From positions 280,085-344,084 of the forward strand of contig JBFLZR010000005.1 in NCBI GenBank assembly GCA_040756055.1: DNA of 64,000 nt, in the 5' to 3' direction. Each line of letters starts with the position of its first letter. The first letter of the stretch is position 1. Source of the DNA: Candidatus Zixiibacteriota bacterium (GTDB lineage: Bacteria; Zixibacteria; MSB-5A5; GN15; FEB-12). Positions 33,380-41,952 of the stretch are shown here, piece after piece. Below the pieces are notes generated by a model, which was not told the origin of the DNA, ran no database searches, and saw nothing but the letters and a program-made list of their open reading frames with translations. Both the position numbers and the translations under genes were made by a program.

Positions 33380-34669
33380 TCAGGTCCTCACTTGAACAAT
33401 GGTGAAATCATCAATGGTGTCTTCAGCACAACCCTCCGTGAAGCTGTCAATCCAGCCTTTCACCTTCAGGCAGAACTGTTTCGGCGACAGGTTTATCTCT
33501 GTCTGAAACACTTGCTCCACCCGTTGACGACCGAAGAGCTGGCCGCCGCGGTCTGTCGCCTCTGTCAGACCGTCGGTAAACAGAAACAGTCTGTCCCCCG
33601 GCTCAAGCGGCCGCGTACCTTCCTTGTACTTGATATTCGGAAATTGCCCCACGATCGGTCCGCCGACAGAGAGTTCCACAACCTTTTGATTCTTGCTGTC
33701 CCAGAGCAAACCGGGCACGTGACCGGCGTTACAGAACGTAAGCACCCTCTCTTTGAGGTCATACCTGGCAAAAAACAACGTTACGAACATCTCGCGATGC
33801 TTGATTATCCCGCTGGCCAGCATCTCGTTCGTCTTGCCCGCCAGTTCCGATACGGAGATATTCGGCTGAAGGTCAAGCGCCGACTTGATTATTCCCGCCG
33901 CCGCCGACATAATCAGCGCCGCCGGCACACCCTTGTTTGATACGTCACCGATGACAACAACAAACCGCGATTCATCTATCTTCACTATATCATAAAAGTC
34001 TCCGCCGACATCCATGGCCGGAAAATACGCCGTGCCTATCTCAGCTCCCTTGACACCATCGATATCCTGCGGAAGAATCGTCTCCTGAACCTGCTTGGCA
34101 ATCGCCATCTCCTGCTCTACCTTCTGACGTTTCAGCTTGTCCTTCATCAGAAGCGAATTATCGATAGCCACCGCCACGAAATTCATCAACATCTCGAGAA
34201 TCTCCCGATCCTCATCGGTATAGTTGCTTTCGTTTTCCTTGTTGATAACCAGAAGCACCCCAAAACACCGGTGCGCGGTCTGTATGGGCAAACAAATCGT
34301 CGTTCGCACCCGCATTCCTTCAGGAGTAACCATCCCCTGGTCTCTCAGGATTACCGTTTCCCGGACCTCGAATACATGCGTCGAAAGCTCCCGATCATTG
34401 TGAAACTTCAACGTCTTGATGAAATCTTCTCTGATTCCCCACGATATCTGGTTTTTGAGCACGCCTCCCGAGTCAAGTAATATAGAACCGACCTCGCCTC
34501 CCACCAGACGGATCGACATATCCATCGCAACCGAAAGAACGGCATTGATTTCATGAATCGAAGTAACCACCGCTCCCATGGTGGCCAGGTCGCGCAAATC
34601 CGCCTTCTTTTCCTCCAGCCTCGCAGCCAGGTCGTCAATTTGCTCTTCAAACATCTGGGTTGGTGTCAT
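33380..34669 (-). CDS. GAF-domain SpoIIE/RsbU-type serine phosphatase
   Basis: A 429-residue soluble protein. After a short coiled coil, residues 40-180 form a GAF sensor domain (AVLSVAMDMSIRLVGGEVGS to LEMLMNFVAVAIDNSLLMKD). A linker helix (MAIAKQVQETILPQ) leads into the PP2C-like SpoIIE domain, with metal-binding Asp motifs in FPAMDVGGDFYDIVKID, VVIGDVSNKGVPAALIM and LFTDGLTEATDRGG. It would dephosphorylate the STAS protein in response to a ligand bound by GAF. First gene of the run down to cheY. No ribosome binding site is visible before the ATG. Confidence 0.93.
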   Translation of the reverse strand: MTPTQMFEEQIDDLAARLEEKKADLRDLATMGAVVTSIHEINAVLSVAMDMSIRLVGGEVGSILLDSGGVLKNQISWGIREDFIKTLKFHNDRELSTHVFEVRETVILRDQGMVTPEGMRVRTTICLPIQTAHRCFGVLLVINKENESNYTDEDREILEMLMNFVAVAIDNSLLMKDKLKRQKVEQEMAIAKQVQETILPQDIDGVKGAEIGTAYFPAMDVGGDFYDIVKIDESRFVVVIGDVSNKGVPAALIMSAAAGIIKSALDLQPNISVSELAGKTNEMLASGIIKHREMFVTLFFARYDLKERVLTFCNAGHVPGLLWDSKNQKVVELSVGGPIVGQFPNIKYKEGTRPLEPGDRLFLFTDGLTEATDRGGQLFGRQRVEQVFQTEINLSPKQFCLKVKGWIDSFTEGCAEDTIDDFTIVQVRT

Positions 34670-34678
34670 ATTCGTAAA

Positions 34679-34705
34679 TTATCGGTCAAAACCGGACAAA
34701 AATGA
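34679..34705 (-). promoter_or_regulatory. possible sigma-28-type promoter before the SpoIIE phosphatase gene
   Basis: The minus strand has ACCGATAA (34679-34686; 7/8 against GCCGATAA) with TCATTTTT 11 bases upstream (34698-34705; 5/8 against TAAAGTTT). The start point would fall about 3 bases before the ATG, giving an almost leaderless mRNA, which fits the lack of a ribosome binding site. The -35 match is weak. Confidence 0.35.
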
Positions 34706-34770
34706 ACCCCGGCAGCCAATAATCTCCAAAACTGACAGCGATTTAGCGGAAATAGAACAGACTCGCGGGC

Positions 34771-36084
34771 CTATTTTTTGCGAAACTTAAGCCTGATCGG
34801 CACCCCGTCGAAACCAAACGAGGCCCTAAGCTGATTGTTGAGGTAGCTAATATACGATTTTTCAATAAGTTCGGGATAATTTGAGAAAAACACAAAAGTC
34901 GGCGGAGCCACCTCCGACTGCGTCATATAATAGAAGCGAATATACTTGCCTTTGCGGGCCGGCGGATGCTTTTTCCCTACCGTCCGCTCCAAAAAATCAT
35001 TCAGTTCCGGCGTTCCAATCCGACGATAGTTCTCTTCATGCACCTGTTTTACCAGGGACAAAACCTTCGCCACTCTCTGGCCGGTCAGAGCCGATATGAA
35101 GATGACCGGCAGACGCGCATACTTGGCCACCACCTCGCCCATGGACTTCTTGAACTGGTCCACCGTATGAGTGTCCTTTTCCACCAGATCCCACTTGTTG
35201 ACGACCAGCACCGATGGCCTTCGTACTCCCATGACCTTATCCATCACCTTCTGGTCCTGAACCGAAACCGGCTCGGTAGCATCGACCAACACCACCGCCA
35301 CATCACAACTCTCTATGGCACGATCCGTCCTCAGATTGGTATAAAACTCGATGTTCTCATGAACCTTATACTTCCTCCGAAGACCCGCGGTGTCGATCAA
35401 CGTGTACCGCTGTCCCTCATATTCAAAAGGCGTATCCACGGAATCACGGGTCGTTCCGGCAATCGGCGTCACGAGAAGCCGCTCCCCGCCGACGAGCTTG
35501 TTTATGAACGACGACTTCCCGACATTCGGCTTGCCAACGACGGCGACCCTTATTTCCCCCGCGGAATCCTCCTCTTCGGATTCCGACTCCGGTAACATCG
35601 TCACTATCTTATCCAGAAGCTCCCCTATATTCCGCCCAACAGTGGCCGCCACGGCCAAGGGGTCGCCCAACCCGAGCTTGAGGAAATCATATACTTCCAT
35701 CTCGAGCCGTTCGTTGTCTGATTTATTCGCGACCAGCAGGGTGTGCCGCTTCGACCTGTTCAAATTGCGCGCGATCTTCAAGTCAACCGGGTCTGCCCCT
35801 ACCTGAGCGTCAACCACGAACACGATAAGGTCCGACTCGTTTATCGCGAAATCCGTTTGGTCGGTGATAGCCTTCTCCATCAAATCCTTCGAATCCGGCA
35901 CGATACCACCCGTATCGACCAGATAGAACTTCACCCCGTTCCAGTCACACACGGCATAGTTGCGATCCCTGGTCACACCGGGGACCGGATCGACGACCGC
36001 CACATTCTTGCGAAGGAATCGATTAAAGAGCGAGGACTTCCCCACATTGGGGCGACCAACTATGGCAACCGTAGGCAGTCTCAT
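34771..36084 (-). CDS. der: Der (EngA), double-GTPase ribosome assembly factor
   Basis: Der assists 50S ribosomal subunit maturation. Two tandem GTPase domains each show a P-loop (GRPNVGKSSLFNRF near residue 9 and GKPNVGKSSFINKL near 186), a DxxG motif (DTGG and DTAG) and NKSD/NKWD specificity motifs. The C-terminal KH-like domain (residues 350-437) includes TPELNDFLERTVGKKHPPAR. The length of 437 is standard. It shares a 4-base ATGA overlap with the upstream radical-SAM gene. Confidence 0.96.
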   Translation of the reverse strand: MRLPTVAIVGRPNVGKSSLFNRFLRKNVAVVDPVPGVTRDRNYAVCDWNGVKFYLVDTGGIVPDSKDLMEKAITDQTDFAINESDLIVFVVDAQVGADPVDLKIARNLNRSKRHTLLVANKSDNERLEMEVYDFLKLGLGDPLAVAATVGRNIGELLDKIVTMLPESESEEEDSAGEIRVAVVGKPNVGKSSFINKLVGGERLLVTPIAGTTRDSVDTPFEYEGQRYTLIDTAGLRRKYKVHENIEFYTNLRTDRAIESCDVAVVLVDATEPVSVQDQKVMDKVMGVRRPSVLVVNKWDLVEKDTHTVDQFKKSMGEVVAKYARLPVIFISALTGQRVAKVLSLVKQVHEENYRRIGTPELNDFLERTVGKKHPPARKGKYIRFYYMTQSEVAPPTFVFFSNYPELIEKSYISYLNNQLRASFGFDGVPIRLKFRKK

Positions 36085-37364
36085 ACAAATACTTCCCGCA
36101 AAGTCTCCGCCAGATCGTAGCTTCCCACCACAACCTTCCTGCCCAGCTTCTGTTCGAATTGCTCCAGTGACATATCATCCAAAAACAGCTTGTCTTCATT
36201 GAGACAATTCGGCGGAAGAACCGCCATGTCATATCCATCCTTCTTGCCTGAGGCAGCTTTCAACAAATCCGCGCCTGTCAATAAACCGGACACGGTTACC
36301 GTATCGCCCCAGAAATCATTTCTTACCGGCTCCAGCGCCAGCTTGAGCTTAAGCTTTTCCCGAATGTATGGCAAGGTTTGAGTATTTAAAAACGGATACG
36401 CCGAATAACCGGTCAACATCAATGCCCTGACGCGAGACTTAAGCCCCCTGAGCCTCGGCCGACGACGGTTGAATACTGTTATGAACTCCCGCGCCATCCC
36501 CACTCCGTTCTCGAATTGCGGCATATCCTCATAAGCAGCGTGTTTCGGAAAGTCTCTTCCCGTCTCGACATAAAACTCATCTGCCGCCCACACAAAACGG
36601 CTCCCCAGGCTCTTCGTGAATTCCTTTTGCCGCCTCTCGATATATCGCACTATCTCCGCCGCCTCTTCCCTGCTGTACTTGCGAAGTTTGGGTAGTCTCT
36701 CACGATATTTCGTCAGTCCCACGGGTACTACCGCCAGGCTTGCCACGCCGGGATACAACGATGACAACTCATCGATAGTCCTCTTCAGATTTTCCCCATC
36801 ATTTATTCCCGGACAGAGCACACACTGAGTGTGGATTGTTATTCCCCCCTTCACGAGCCTTCTTAAAAGCGGCAGTATCGGCAAAATATTCCGGTTGCCC
36901 AGCAGCCGGCTTCGCAACTCGTCATCAGTGGCGTGCACCGACACATACAACGGCGATAACCGTTGCTTTATAATCCTCTTGATTTCTTCATCGGAGGTAT
37001 TGGTAAACGTAACAAAGTTGCCATGAGTGAATGAAAGCCGGTAGTCCTCATCCTTTACATACAACGTCCGCCTCATCCCCTTGGGTTGCTGATGGACGAA
37101 ACAGAAAATGCAGTTGTTCTTGCAGACCATCACCCGGCCATCATCGAGCGTCAATCCCAGGTCGCCGGGACATCTCTCATCGAGACGAAGCTCAATCTCG
37201 CGTCCTTTGCTGTCGGCAAACTTGATTTTCACCCGTTCGTCGGCGGTTTTAAAACGGAAGTCTATCGAGTCCAGCACCGGTTTGCCGTTGATGGATACCA
37301 CCGCATATCCCGGTCTTACCAGTCCGAACAGGGGTGAATCAGGGTCTACAGTTTTTATTTTCAT
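36081..37364 (-). CDS. DUF512-family radical SAM protein with N-terminal PDZ-like domain
   Basis: Residues 1-60 form a PDZ-like domain (PLFGLVRPGYAVVSINGKPV). A radical-SAM-like iron-sulfur motif follows: CKNNCIFCFVHQ, with cysteines spaced C-x3-C-x2-C. The TIM-barrel part continues through LYVSVHATDDELRSRLLGN and TQCVLCPGINDG, and the C-terminal DUF512 domain has LMLTGYSAYPF and AVLPPNCLNEDKLFLDDMS. Members are often found next to der, as here (4-base overlap), and their function is not established. The ATG stands 22 bases after the end of the tRNA-Gly gene, without an obvious ribosome binding site. Confidence 0.92.
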   Translation of the reverse strand: MKIKTVDPDSPLFGLVRPGYAVVSINGKPVLDSIDFRFKTADERVKIKFADSKGREIELRLDERCPGDLGLTLDDGRVMVCKNNCIFCFVHQQPKGMRRTLYVKDEDYRLSFTHGNFVTFTNTSDEEIKRIIKQRLSPLYVSVHATDDELRSRLLGNRNILPILPLLRRLVKGGITIHTQCVLCPGINDGENLKRTIDELSSLYPGVASLAVVPVGLTKYRERLPKLRKYSREEAAEIVRYIERRQKEFTKSLGSRFVWAADEFYVETGRDFPKHAAYEDMPQFENGVGMAREFITVFNRRRPRLRGLKSRVRALMLTGYSAYPFLNTQTLPYIREKLKLKLALEPVRNDFWGDTVTVSGLLTGADLLKAASGKKDGYDMAVLPPNCLNEDKLFLDDMSLEQFEQKLGRKVVVGSYDLAETLREVFV

Positions 37365-37385
37365 TCATTTTTGCCCATAAAAAAG

Positions 37386-37457
37386 AGCGGGCGATGGGGG
37401 TCGAACCCACGACGTCAAGCTTGGGAAGCTTGCATTCTACCGCTGAATTACGCCCGC
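37386..37457 (-). tRNA. tRNA-Gly, anticodon CCC
   Basis: The minus strand folds as a complete cloverleaf: acceptor stem GCGGGCG/CGCCCGC, D arm ATTCAGCGGTAGAAT, anticodon stem CAAGC/GCTTG with loop TTCCCAA (anticodon CCC, reading GGG) and T arm with loop TTCGACC. The CCA end is not encoded; a run of six T residues follows directly. Confidence 0.96.
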
Positions 37458-37471
37458 TTAATTCCTCAGGA

Positions 37472-37500
37472 AATGTACTTTAAGGAATTTCGATTGTCAA
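37472..37500 (-). promoter_or_regulatory. sigma-70-type promoter of tRNA-Gly
   Basis: The minus strand has a perfect TTGACA (37495-37500), 17 bases and TACATT (37472-37477; 4/6). Transcription would begin near 37465, about 8 bases before the mature tRNA 5' end, and could continue into the DUF512-der operon. Confidence 0.65.
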
Positions 37501-37537
37501 TATCAGGGTTTGTACCAGTCCGCTGGCTTTAAAATAC

Positions 37538-38323
37538 CTACTCGGGCGGAGCTTCTGAAATCTCGCCCGCCGCGGCATCTACTTCCTCCCGGCGACGGCC
37601 GGTCAGCCTGACCACGATAATCGACACCTCGTATAGGGCATACATCGGCACCGCAAGCATGACCTGAGTGATTACATCCGGAGGCGTGATAATAGCAGCC
37701 ACAATGAGAATAACCACAATAGCATACCGACGCCCCTTGGCCAGAAACGATGAGCTTATTATGCCCATTTTCCCAAGGAAATAAGCCACTATGGGCATTT
37801 CGAAACTGAATCCGAACGCTATCAGCAAAAGGCCAATAAAGTCGATGTAACTGCTGATGGTGATCTGGTTTTGAATCTCCCCGCCGGAAAACCCCAGAAG
37901 ATACTGGAACGCCAGGGGAAGCATCACGACAAAGCAAAAAGCCGCCCCCACCAAAAACAGAATAGTTGAGACTATGACAAGCGGAAGAATCGCCTTCTTC
38001 TCCCGCCTATAAAGCCCGGGGGAAACAAAAGCCCACATCTGGTAAAACACTATGGGAAGGGCGGCGAAAACACCCGTAAACAGAGCGATCTTCAGGTAAG
38101 CGTAAAACGTCCCCGTCACCTGTATGTTATAAAGAGGGATATCGCCAAAGGGAATCCTGATGAATTTGATCAGCTCATCCGAAAAATAAAAAGCAACGCC
38201 GGCCATGACTCCAACCGAAAGTAACGACTTCAGCAGCCTGCGCCGCAGCTCTTCCAGATGATGTAAAAACGGCATTGAGCCGCCGGTCTGTTCCTGAGGT
38301 TCGGGGGTGATTTCGTCTACCAT
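37538..38323 (-). CDS. tatC: TatC, twin-arginine translocase receptor subunit
   Basis: TatC recognises twin-arginine signal peptides in the inner membrane. The 261-residue protein has six membrane helices and the conserved N-terminal FLHHLEELRRRLLKSL. Later motifs include LPIVFYQMWAFVSPGLYRRE, AFGFSFEMPIVAYFLGKMGI and ILIVAAIITPPDVITQV. A polar C-terminal tail ends in EAPPE. tatA/tatB are not adjacent. The gene is upstream of tRNA-Gly and 65 bases after nrdR. Confidence 0.96.
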   Translation of the reverse strand: MVDEITPEPQEQTGGSMPFLHHLEELRRRLLKSLLSVGVMAGVAFYFSDELIKFIRIPFGDIPLYNIQVTGTFYAYLKIALFTGVFAALPIVFYQMWAFVSPGLYRREKKAILPLVIVSTILFLVGAAFCFVVMLPLAFQYLLGFSGGEIQNQITISSYIDFIGLLLIAFGFSFEMPIVAYFLGKMGIISSSFLAKGRRYAIVVILIVAAIITPPDVITQVMLAVPMYALYEVSIIVVRLTGRRREEVDAAAGEISEAPPE

Positions 38324-38388
38324 AGGATATGAATTATGCCAAATGAAGTTTCGTTGTCAAACCTTTTCAGCCGCGCCGTCGGGCTCGT

Positions 38389-38838
38389 CTACTCAAGAAG
38401 CTTCTTCATCTCCTCGAGAAACTCGGCCTTGTCCTTGAATTTGCGGTACACCGAAGCAAACCGCACATAGGCGATTTCGTCGGTCTGGCGAAGCTTATTC
38501 ATCACCATCTCGCCGATCTCGCTGCTGTTAACCTCGGTTTTGAACTTGCCTTTGATTTGATTTTCAAGATCGTCAACCATCGTCTCGATCTCTTTGGAGG
38601 TCACGGGGCGCTTGTTACAGGCCAACTTGATTCCGTAAAGAAGTTTATATCGATCGTACGGTTCCCGCCGGCCATCGGACTTGTTGACCGTCAATGTACC
38701 CTGTTCGATATACTCGTAGGTCGTATACCGTTCGTGACACTGAAGACACTCGCGGCGGCGGCGGATAGCGCGGCCGTCCTGCGATGGACGGCTGTCGACC
38801 ACCTTATCTTCCTCATGTCCACAGGCAGGGCATTTCAT
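38389..38838 (-). CDS. nrdR: NrdR, ribonucleotide reductase repressor
   Basis: NrdR senses dATP/ATP and represses ribonucleotide reductase genes. An N-terminal zinc ribbon (Cys3, Cys6, Cys31, Cys34; MKCPACGHEEDKVVDSRPSQ) is followed by an ATP-cone domain (TVNKSDGRREPYDRYKLLYG to about 140). The 149 residues match the family exactly. Confidence 0.96.
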   Translation of the reverse strand: MKCPACGHEEDKVVDSRPSQDGRAIRRRRECLQCHERYTTYEYIEQGTLTVNKSDGRREPYDRYKLLYGIKLACNKRPVTSKEIETMVDDLENQIKGKFKTEVNSSEIGEMVMNKLRQTDEIAYVRFASVYRKFKDKAEFLEEMKKLLE

Positions 38839-38863
38839 CTATTCAGCCACCGATGTATCCGGA

Positions 38864-39190
38864 CTACTTCGGCTCCTTGGCCATCTCATCGATGACCCAG
38901 TTGAGATAATCCGGAAGCCCCTCGGCAAGACTCATGGTGATTATTTCGGGAACGTCATAAGGATGATTCGCCTGAACGTACCCGATCATCGACTCAACCT
39001 TGAGCTGGGTGGTTTTGATGATCAGCAGCGCCTCTTCATCGTGCTGAATCTTATCTTCCCACCAGAATATCGACTCCATTTTCGGGACAATATTGACACA
39101 GGCGGCCAGCCTCTCCTCAACGAGTCCCTTGGCCAACGCCGTCGCCTCATCCCTCGGTATGGTCACCATGGCTACGCGTACATGTTCCAT
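38864..39190 (-). CDS. cutA: CutA1 family protein
   Basis: A 108-residue protein with the CutA1 ferredoxin-like fold: KGLVEERLAACVNIVPKMES, IFWWEDKIQHDEEALLIIKT and YVQANHPYDVPEIITMSLAE. Family members form trimers; divalent-cation tolerance was proposed for E. coli CutA, but the role remains unclear. Its ATG overlaps the stop of the upstream gene by one base. Confidence 0.93.
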   Translation of the reverse strand: MEHVRVAMVTIPRDEATALAKGLVEERLAACVNIVPKMESIFWWEDKIQHDEEALLIIKTTQLKVESMIGYVQANHPYDVPEIITMSLAEGLPDYLNWVIDEMAKEPK

Positions 39191-39501
39191 TATTTCTTTA
39201 TCTCCCTGCGCAAACGTTTTTCAATCGACTCTACCTTGCCGGCCAGACGATTCTTCGCTCCCTTGCGGTCATCGATGTTGATGATGATATAGATGCGGTC
39301 ATGCCCGCGTCGGCGAAGCGCCAGGCGGGCCTTGTTTATCACCTTCATCACCGGTTCCCACTCTCCCTCGATGATGGTGCTCATAGCTGTCAGTTTGTAC
39401 GGAAGGCCGGACTTGTCTATTATATCGATTACTTTCGCTACTTCTTTAGAAACCGATGATGACCGCCTGCTCGTCGGAAACATCGACAGCTGAAACAACA
39501 T
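39190..39501 (-). CDS. MTH1187/YqgV-family thiamine-binding protein
   Basis: A 103-residue protein (SMFPTSRRSSSVSKEVAKVI, SGLPYKLTAMSTIIEGEWEP, then IYIIINIDDRKGAKNRLAGK) of the DUF77/MTH1187 family, small ferredoxin-like proteins, some of which bind thiamine or its pyrimidine part. It lies 12 bases after glyA and overlaps cutA, so these are probably co-transcribed. A specific role here is not evident. Confidence 0.85.
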   Translation of the reverse strand: MLFQLSMFPTSRRSSSVSKEVAKVIDIIDKSGLPYKLTAMSTIIEGEWEPVMKVINKARLALRRRGHDRIYIIINIDDRKGAKNRLAGKVESIEKRLRREIKK

Positions 39502-39513
39502 CGGAATATTCTC

Positions 39514-40758
39514 CTATCTTTCCCTGTACAGCGGGAATTTCTCGCAGAAAGCCGCTACTTCTTTCGCGATTCCGGCCAGGGCGTCATCGTCGCGACGGTT
39601 CTGAATGCCGCGATCAATAAAGTCAGCGATCTGCTTCATCTCTGCGACTCCCATTCCGCGAGTCGTCACCGCCGGCGTACCGATTCTGATCCCCGATGTT
39701 ACAAACGGCTTCTCCGGATCGAACGGCACCGTGTTCTTATTCACCGTAATACCGGCCTTATCCAGAGCGTTCTCAACCTTCTTGCCGGTCAGCTTGGGAA
39801 CGTCAATAAACGACACCAGCATCAGATGTGTGTCGGTGCCGCCGGCAACCAGTCTGTAACCCTTGTCTTTCAGCGCCTGAGCCAGCGTGGCGGCATTTTC
39901 AACGATGCGCTTCTGATAAGCTTTAAATTCATCCGTAGCCGCTTCTTTGAAGGCAACGGCTTTGGCGGCTATGATGTGCATAAGCGGACCGCCCTGAATC
40001 CCCGGCATAACCATCCGGTCGAGGTCGGCAGCATACTGCTCTTTACACATAACCACCCCGCCACGTGGCCCGCGAAGCGTTTTGTGAGTGGTCGATGTCA
40101 CGAAATCAGCGTATGGAATTGGCGATGGATGCAGCCCGGCGGCTACCAATCCCGCTATATGAGCGATATCGACCATCATGTATGCCCCGCAGGCATCACA
40201 CGCCGCGCGAATCTTCTCAAAATCCCAGAAACGCGGATATGCCGATGCTCCCGCCACGATCATCTTGGGCTTGATTTCCTTTGCCCGCTCGATCAGCTTA
40301 TCGTAATCAACCGTCTCGGTCTCTTTATCAACCTGGTAGCCCTCAAAGTCATAAAGAAAGCCGGAGAAATTAATCGGGTGACCATGAGTCAGGTGTCCAC
40401 CGTGAGACAAATCAAGCCCCATGACTTTGTCGCCCGGCTTGAGTACCGTGAAATAAACCGCCATATTGGCCTGAGAACCCGAGTGCGGCTGCACATTGGC
40501 ATGCTCGCAGCTGAAGAGCGCTTTCAACCGCTCGCGAGCGAGATCCTCCGCCACATCCACAAACTCACAGCCCCCATAATACCGTTTACCCGGATACCCT
40601 TCCGCGTACTTATTGGTCATCACCCCGCCAGCCGCCTCCATAACAGCCTCGGAGACAAAGTTTTCAGAAGCAATAAGCTCCAGCTTGGTCTGCTGACGGT
40701 TAGTTTCGTTGGTTATCGCTTCGTATATTTCCGGGTCGACTTGTTTAAGATATGACAT
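39514..40758 (-). CDS. glyA: GlyA, serine hydroxymethyltransferase
   Basis: The enzyme converts serine and tetrahydrofolate to glycine and methylene-tetrahydrofolate using PLP. The PLP lysine is Lys226 in [14 protein letters not shown]. Other motifs are [38 protein letters not shown] and [16 protein letters not shown] start it at ATG 40758 ([10 protein letters not shown]) with GGAG seven bases upstream, giving 414 residues, the family norm. Confidence 0.97.
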   Translation of the reverse strand: MSYLKQVDPEIYEAITNETNRQQTKLELIASENFVSEAVMEAAGGVMTNKYAEGYPGKRYYGGCEFVDVAEDLARERLKALFSCEHANVQPHSGSQANMAVYFTVLKPGDKVMGLDLSHGGHLTHGHPINFSGFLYDFEGYQVDKETETVDYDKLIERAKEIKPKMIVAGASAYPRFWDFEKIRAACDACGAYMMVDIAHIAGLVAAGLHPSPIPYADFVTSTTHKTLRGPRGGVVMCKEQYAADLDRMVMPGIQGGPLMHIIAAKAVAFKEAATDEFKAYQKRIVENAATLAQALKDKGYRLVAGGTDTHLMLVSFIDVPKLTGKKVENALDKAGITVNKNTVPFDPEKPFVTSGIRIGTPAVTTRGMGVAEMKQIADFIDRGIQNRRDDDALAGIAKEVAAFCEKFPLYRER

Positions 40759-40864
40759 ATTCTGACTCCAATTGTTTTTATAGATATTCACGGAATGTAA
40801 ACAATTTAACCCTGCCGGTCAACGTCCATTGGGGGATTTATTGGACAGTTCAAGCCTTTGCCGT

Positions 40865-40899
40865 ACAAAAGGAAAAGGCGAAGCCATACCGGCTCCGCC
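40865..40899 (-). terminator. intrinsic terminator after the DUF4097 gene
   Basis: On the minus strand GGCGGAGCC, a 5-base loop and GGCTTCGCC (one mismatch) are followed by TTTTCCTTTT. It ends the DUF4097 transcript about 33 bases after its stop codon and separates it from glyA. Confidence 0.75.
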
Positions 40900-40931
40900 A
40901 TTCTAATCACTCCACATCTAACAACTAACGA

Positions 40932-41789
40932 TTACTTTTCCCTTAATTCAGCCTTCCCCGACGCCGTCTCGATAAGTATCTCAGGTTTATCCTCACCGCG
41001 CGTAAAGGCCTTGGCGATATACCTGTCACCGTGCCTGCGGAAGACCTCCTCACCGTCAAAATCGATCGGCGAGATTATCCGCCCCTTGCCCTCTTTGGCC
41101 ACGAACTCGAAGTACCCCTTGATCGGGTTTCCGCCAAAGTTCAAAAGGGCCTTGCCTGATGCCGACGATACCGCCAGGCCCCAGTCCGGGCTGGCCGCAA
41201 GGCGCAAATCAACATCCCCCGATGCTGCCGAAAAACTGCTGCTTTGTGTCAAGGTGACTCCCTCTCCCTCGACACGGCCTGACGCCGATGATGCGCTGAA
41301 ATCTCCCCTGCAGTCCTCCAGCACTACGTCACCCGATGCTGACGACAGGTCAAACTCCCCTTCGCAGTTGGTAAGCAGAATTTCTCCCGAGGCTACGCTG
41401 ACAGTGAAATCCCCCTTGAGGTCATGAGCCTCGAAATCCCCGGATGCCGATGAAAACCGTATTCGGGTACCATCGGGAACCGTGATGATCCAGTCAGAGT
41501 CGCCGCTGGATGAACCGTAAAACTTCTCATCGATAACAATGGAATTCGCGCGTTCACGAATCTTCGGCTCAAACGAGTCATACGGGGTGTAGTGGGCGTC
41601 GACTTCCACGATGATTTTGCCGGGTTCTCCCTTGCGGATAATACAATCACCACTAATCGTATTGATCTTGACCATCTCTTTGGCATCGAAGGTCCTGGTT
41701 AACCCGCGCGCGTGAGCCCCGGCAGCCACGCCAATCAACATTACCAGAACGATTACTCCGGCCCGCTTAGAGGCGTTGAGATTTTTCAT
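40932..41789 (-). CDS. exported DUF4097-type repeat protein
   Basis: A 285-residue protein with an N-terminal signal peptide (AGVIVLVMLIGVAAGAHA). The body is made of short beta-strand repeats, each marked by an SASGD-like turn (FSSASGDFEAHDL, LSSASGDVVLEDC, ASSASGRVEGEGV, FSAASGDVDLRLA), typical of DUF4097 right-handed beta-solenoids. These proteins are found at cell surfaces or in the periplasm and have no agreed function. AGGAGG precedes the ATG. Flanked by its own terminator and by the terminator of the M16 peptidase gene, so it is a single-gene unit. Confidence 0.85.
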   Translation of the reverse strand: MKNLNASKRAGVIVLVMLIGVAAGAHARGLTRTFDAKEMVKINTISGDCIIRKGEPGKIIVEVDAHYTPYDSFEPKIRERANSIVIDEKFYGSSSGDSDWIITVPDGTRIRFSSASGDFEAHDLKGDFTVSVASGEILLTNCEGEFDLSSASGDVVLEDCRGDFSASSASGRVEGEGVTLTQSSSFSAASGDVDLRLAASPDWGLAVSSASGKALLNFGGNPIKGYFEFVAKEGKGRIISPIDFDGEEVFRRHGDRYIAKAFTRGEDKPEILIETASGKAELREK

Positions 41790-41901
41790 GCTTGTTTCCT
41801 CCTGACTCTCGGACTATTAACCTGCTACTGTTTTCACCCTAAACCGTATGATTGCACTTTCAGTAGTTCTATACGGATTGTTCCGGCCGCTGGTTTCGCA
41901 C

Positions 41902-41931
41902 AAAAAAGAGCGGCGCAAAAGCGCCGCTCTT
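41902..41931 (-). terminator. intrinsic terminator after the M16 peptidase gene
   Basis: Perfect 11-bp arms (AAGAGCGGCGC and its complement, 41906-41916 and 41921-41931) around a 4-base loop, followed on the minus strand by a run of T residues. It lies 22 bases after the peptidase stop codon. Confidence 0.9.
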
Positions 41932-41952
41932 CAATGAGTTATGACCTGTGGA

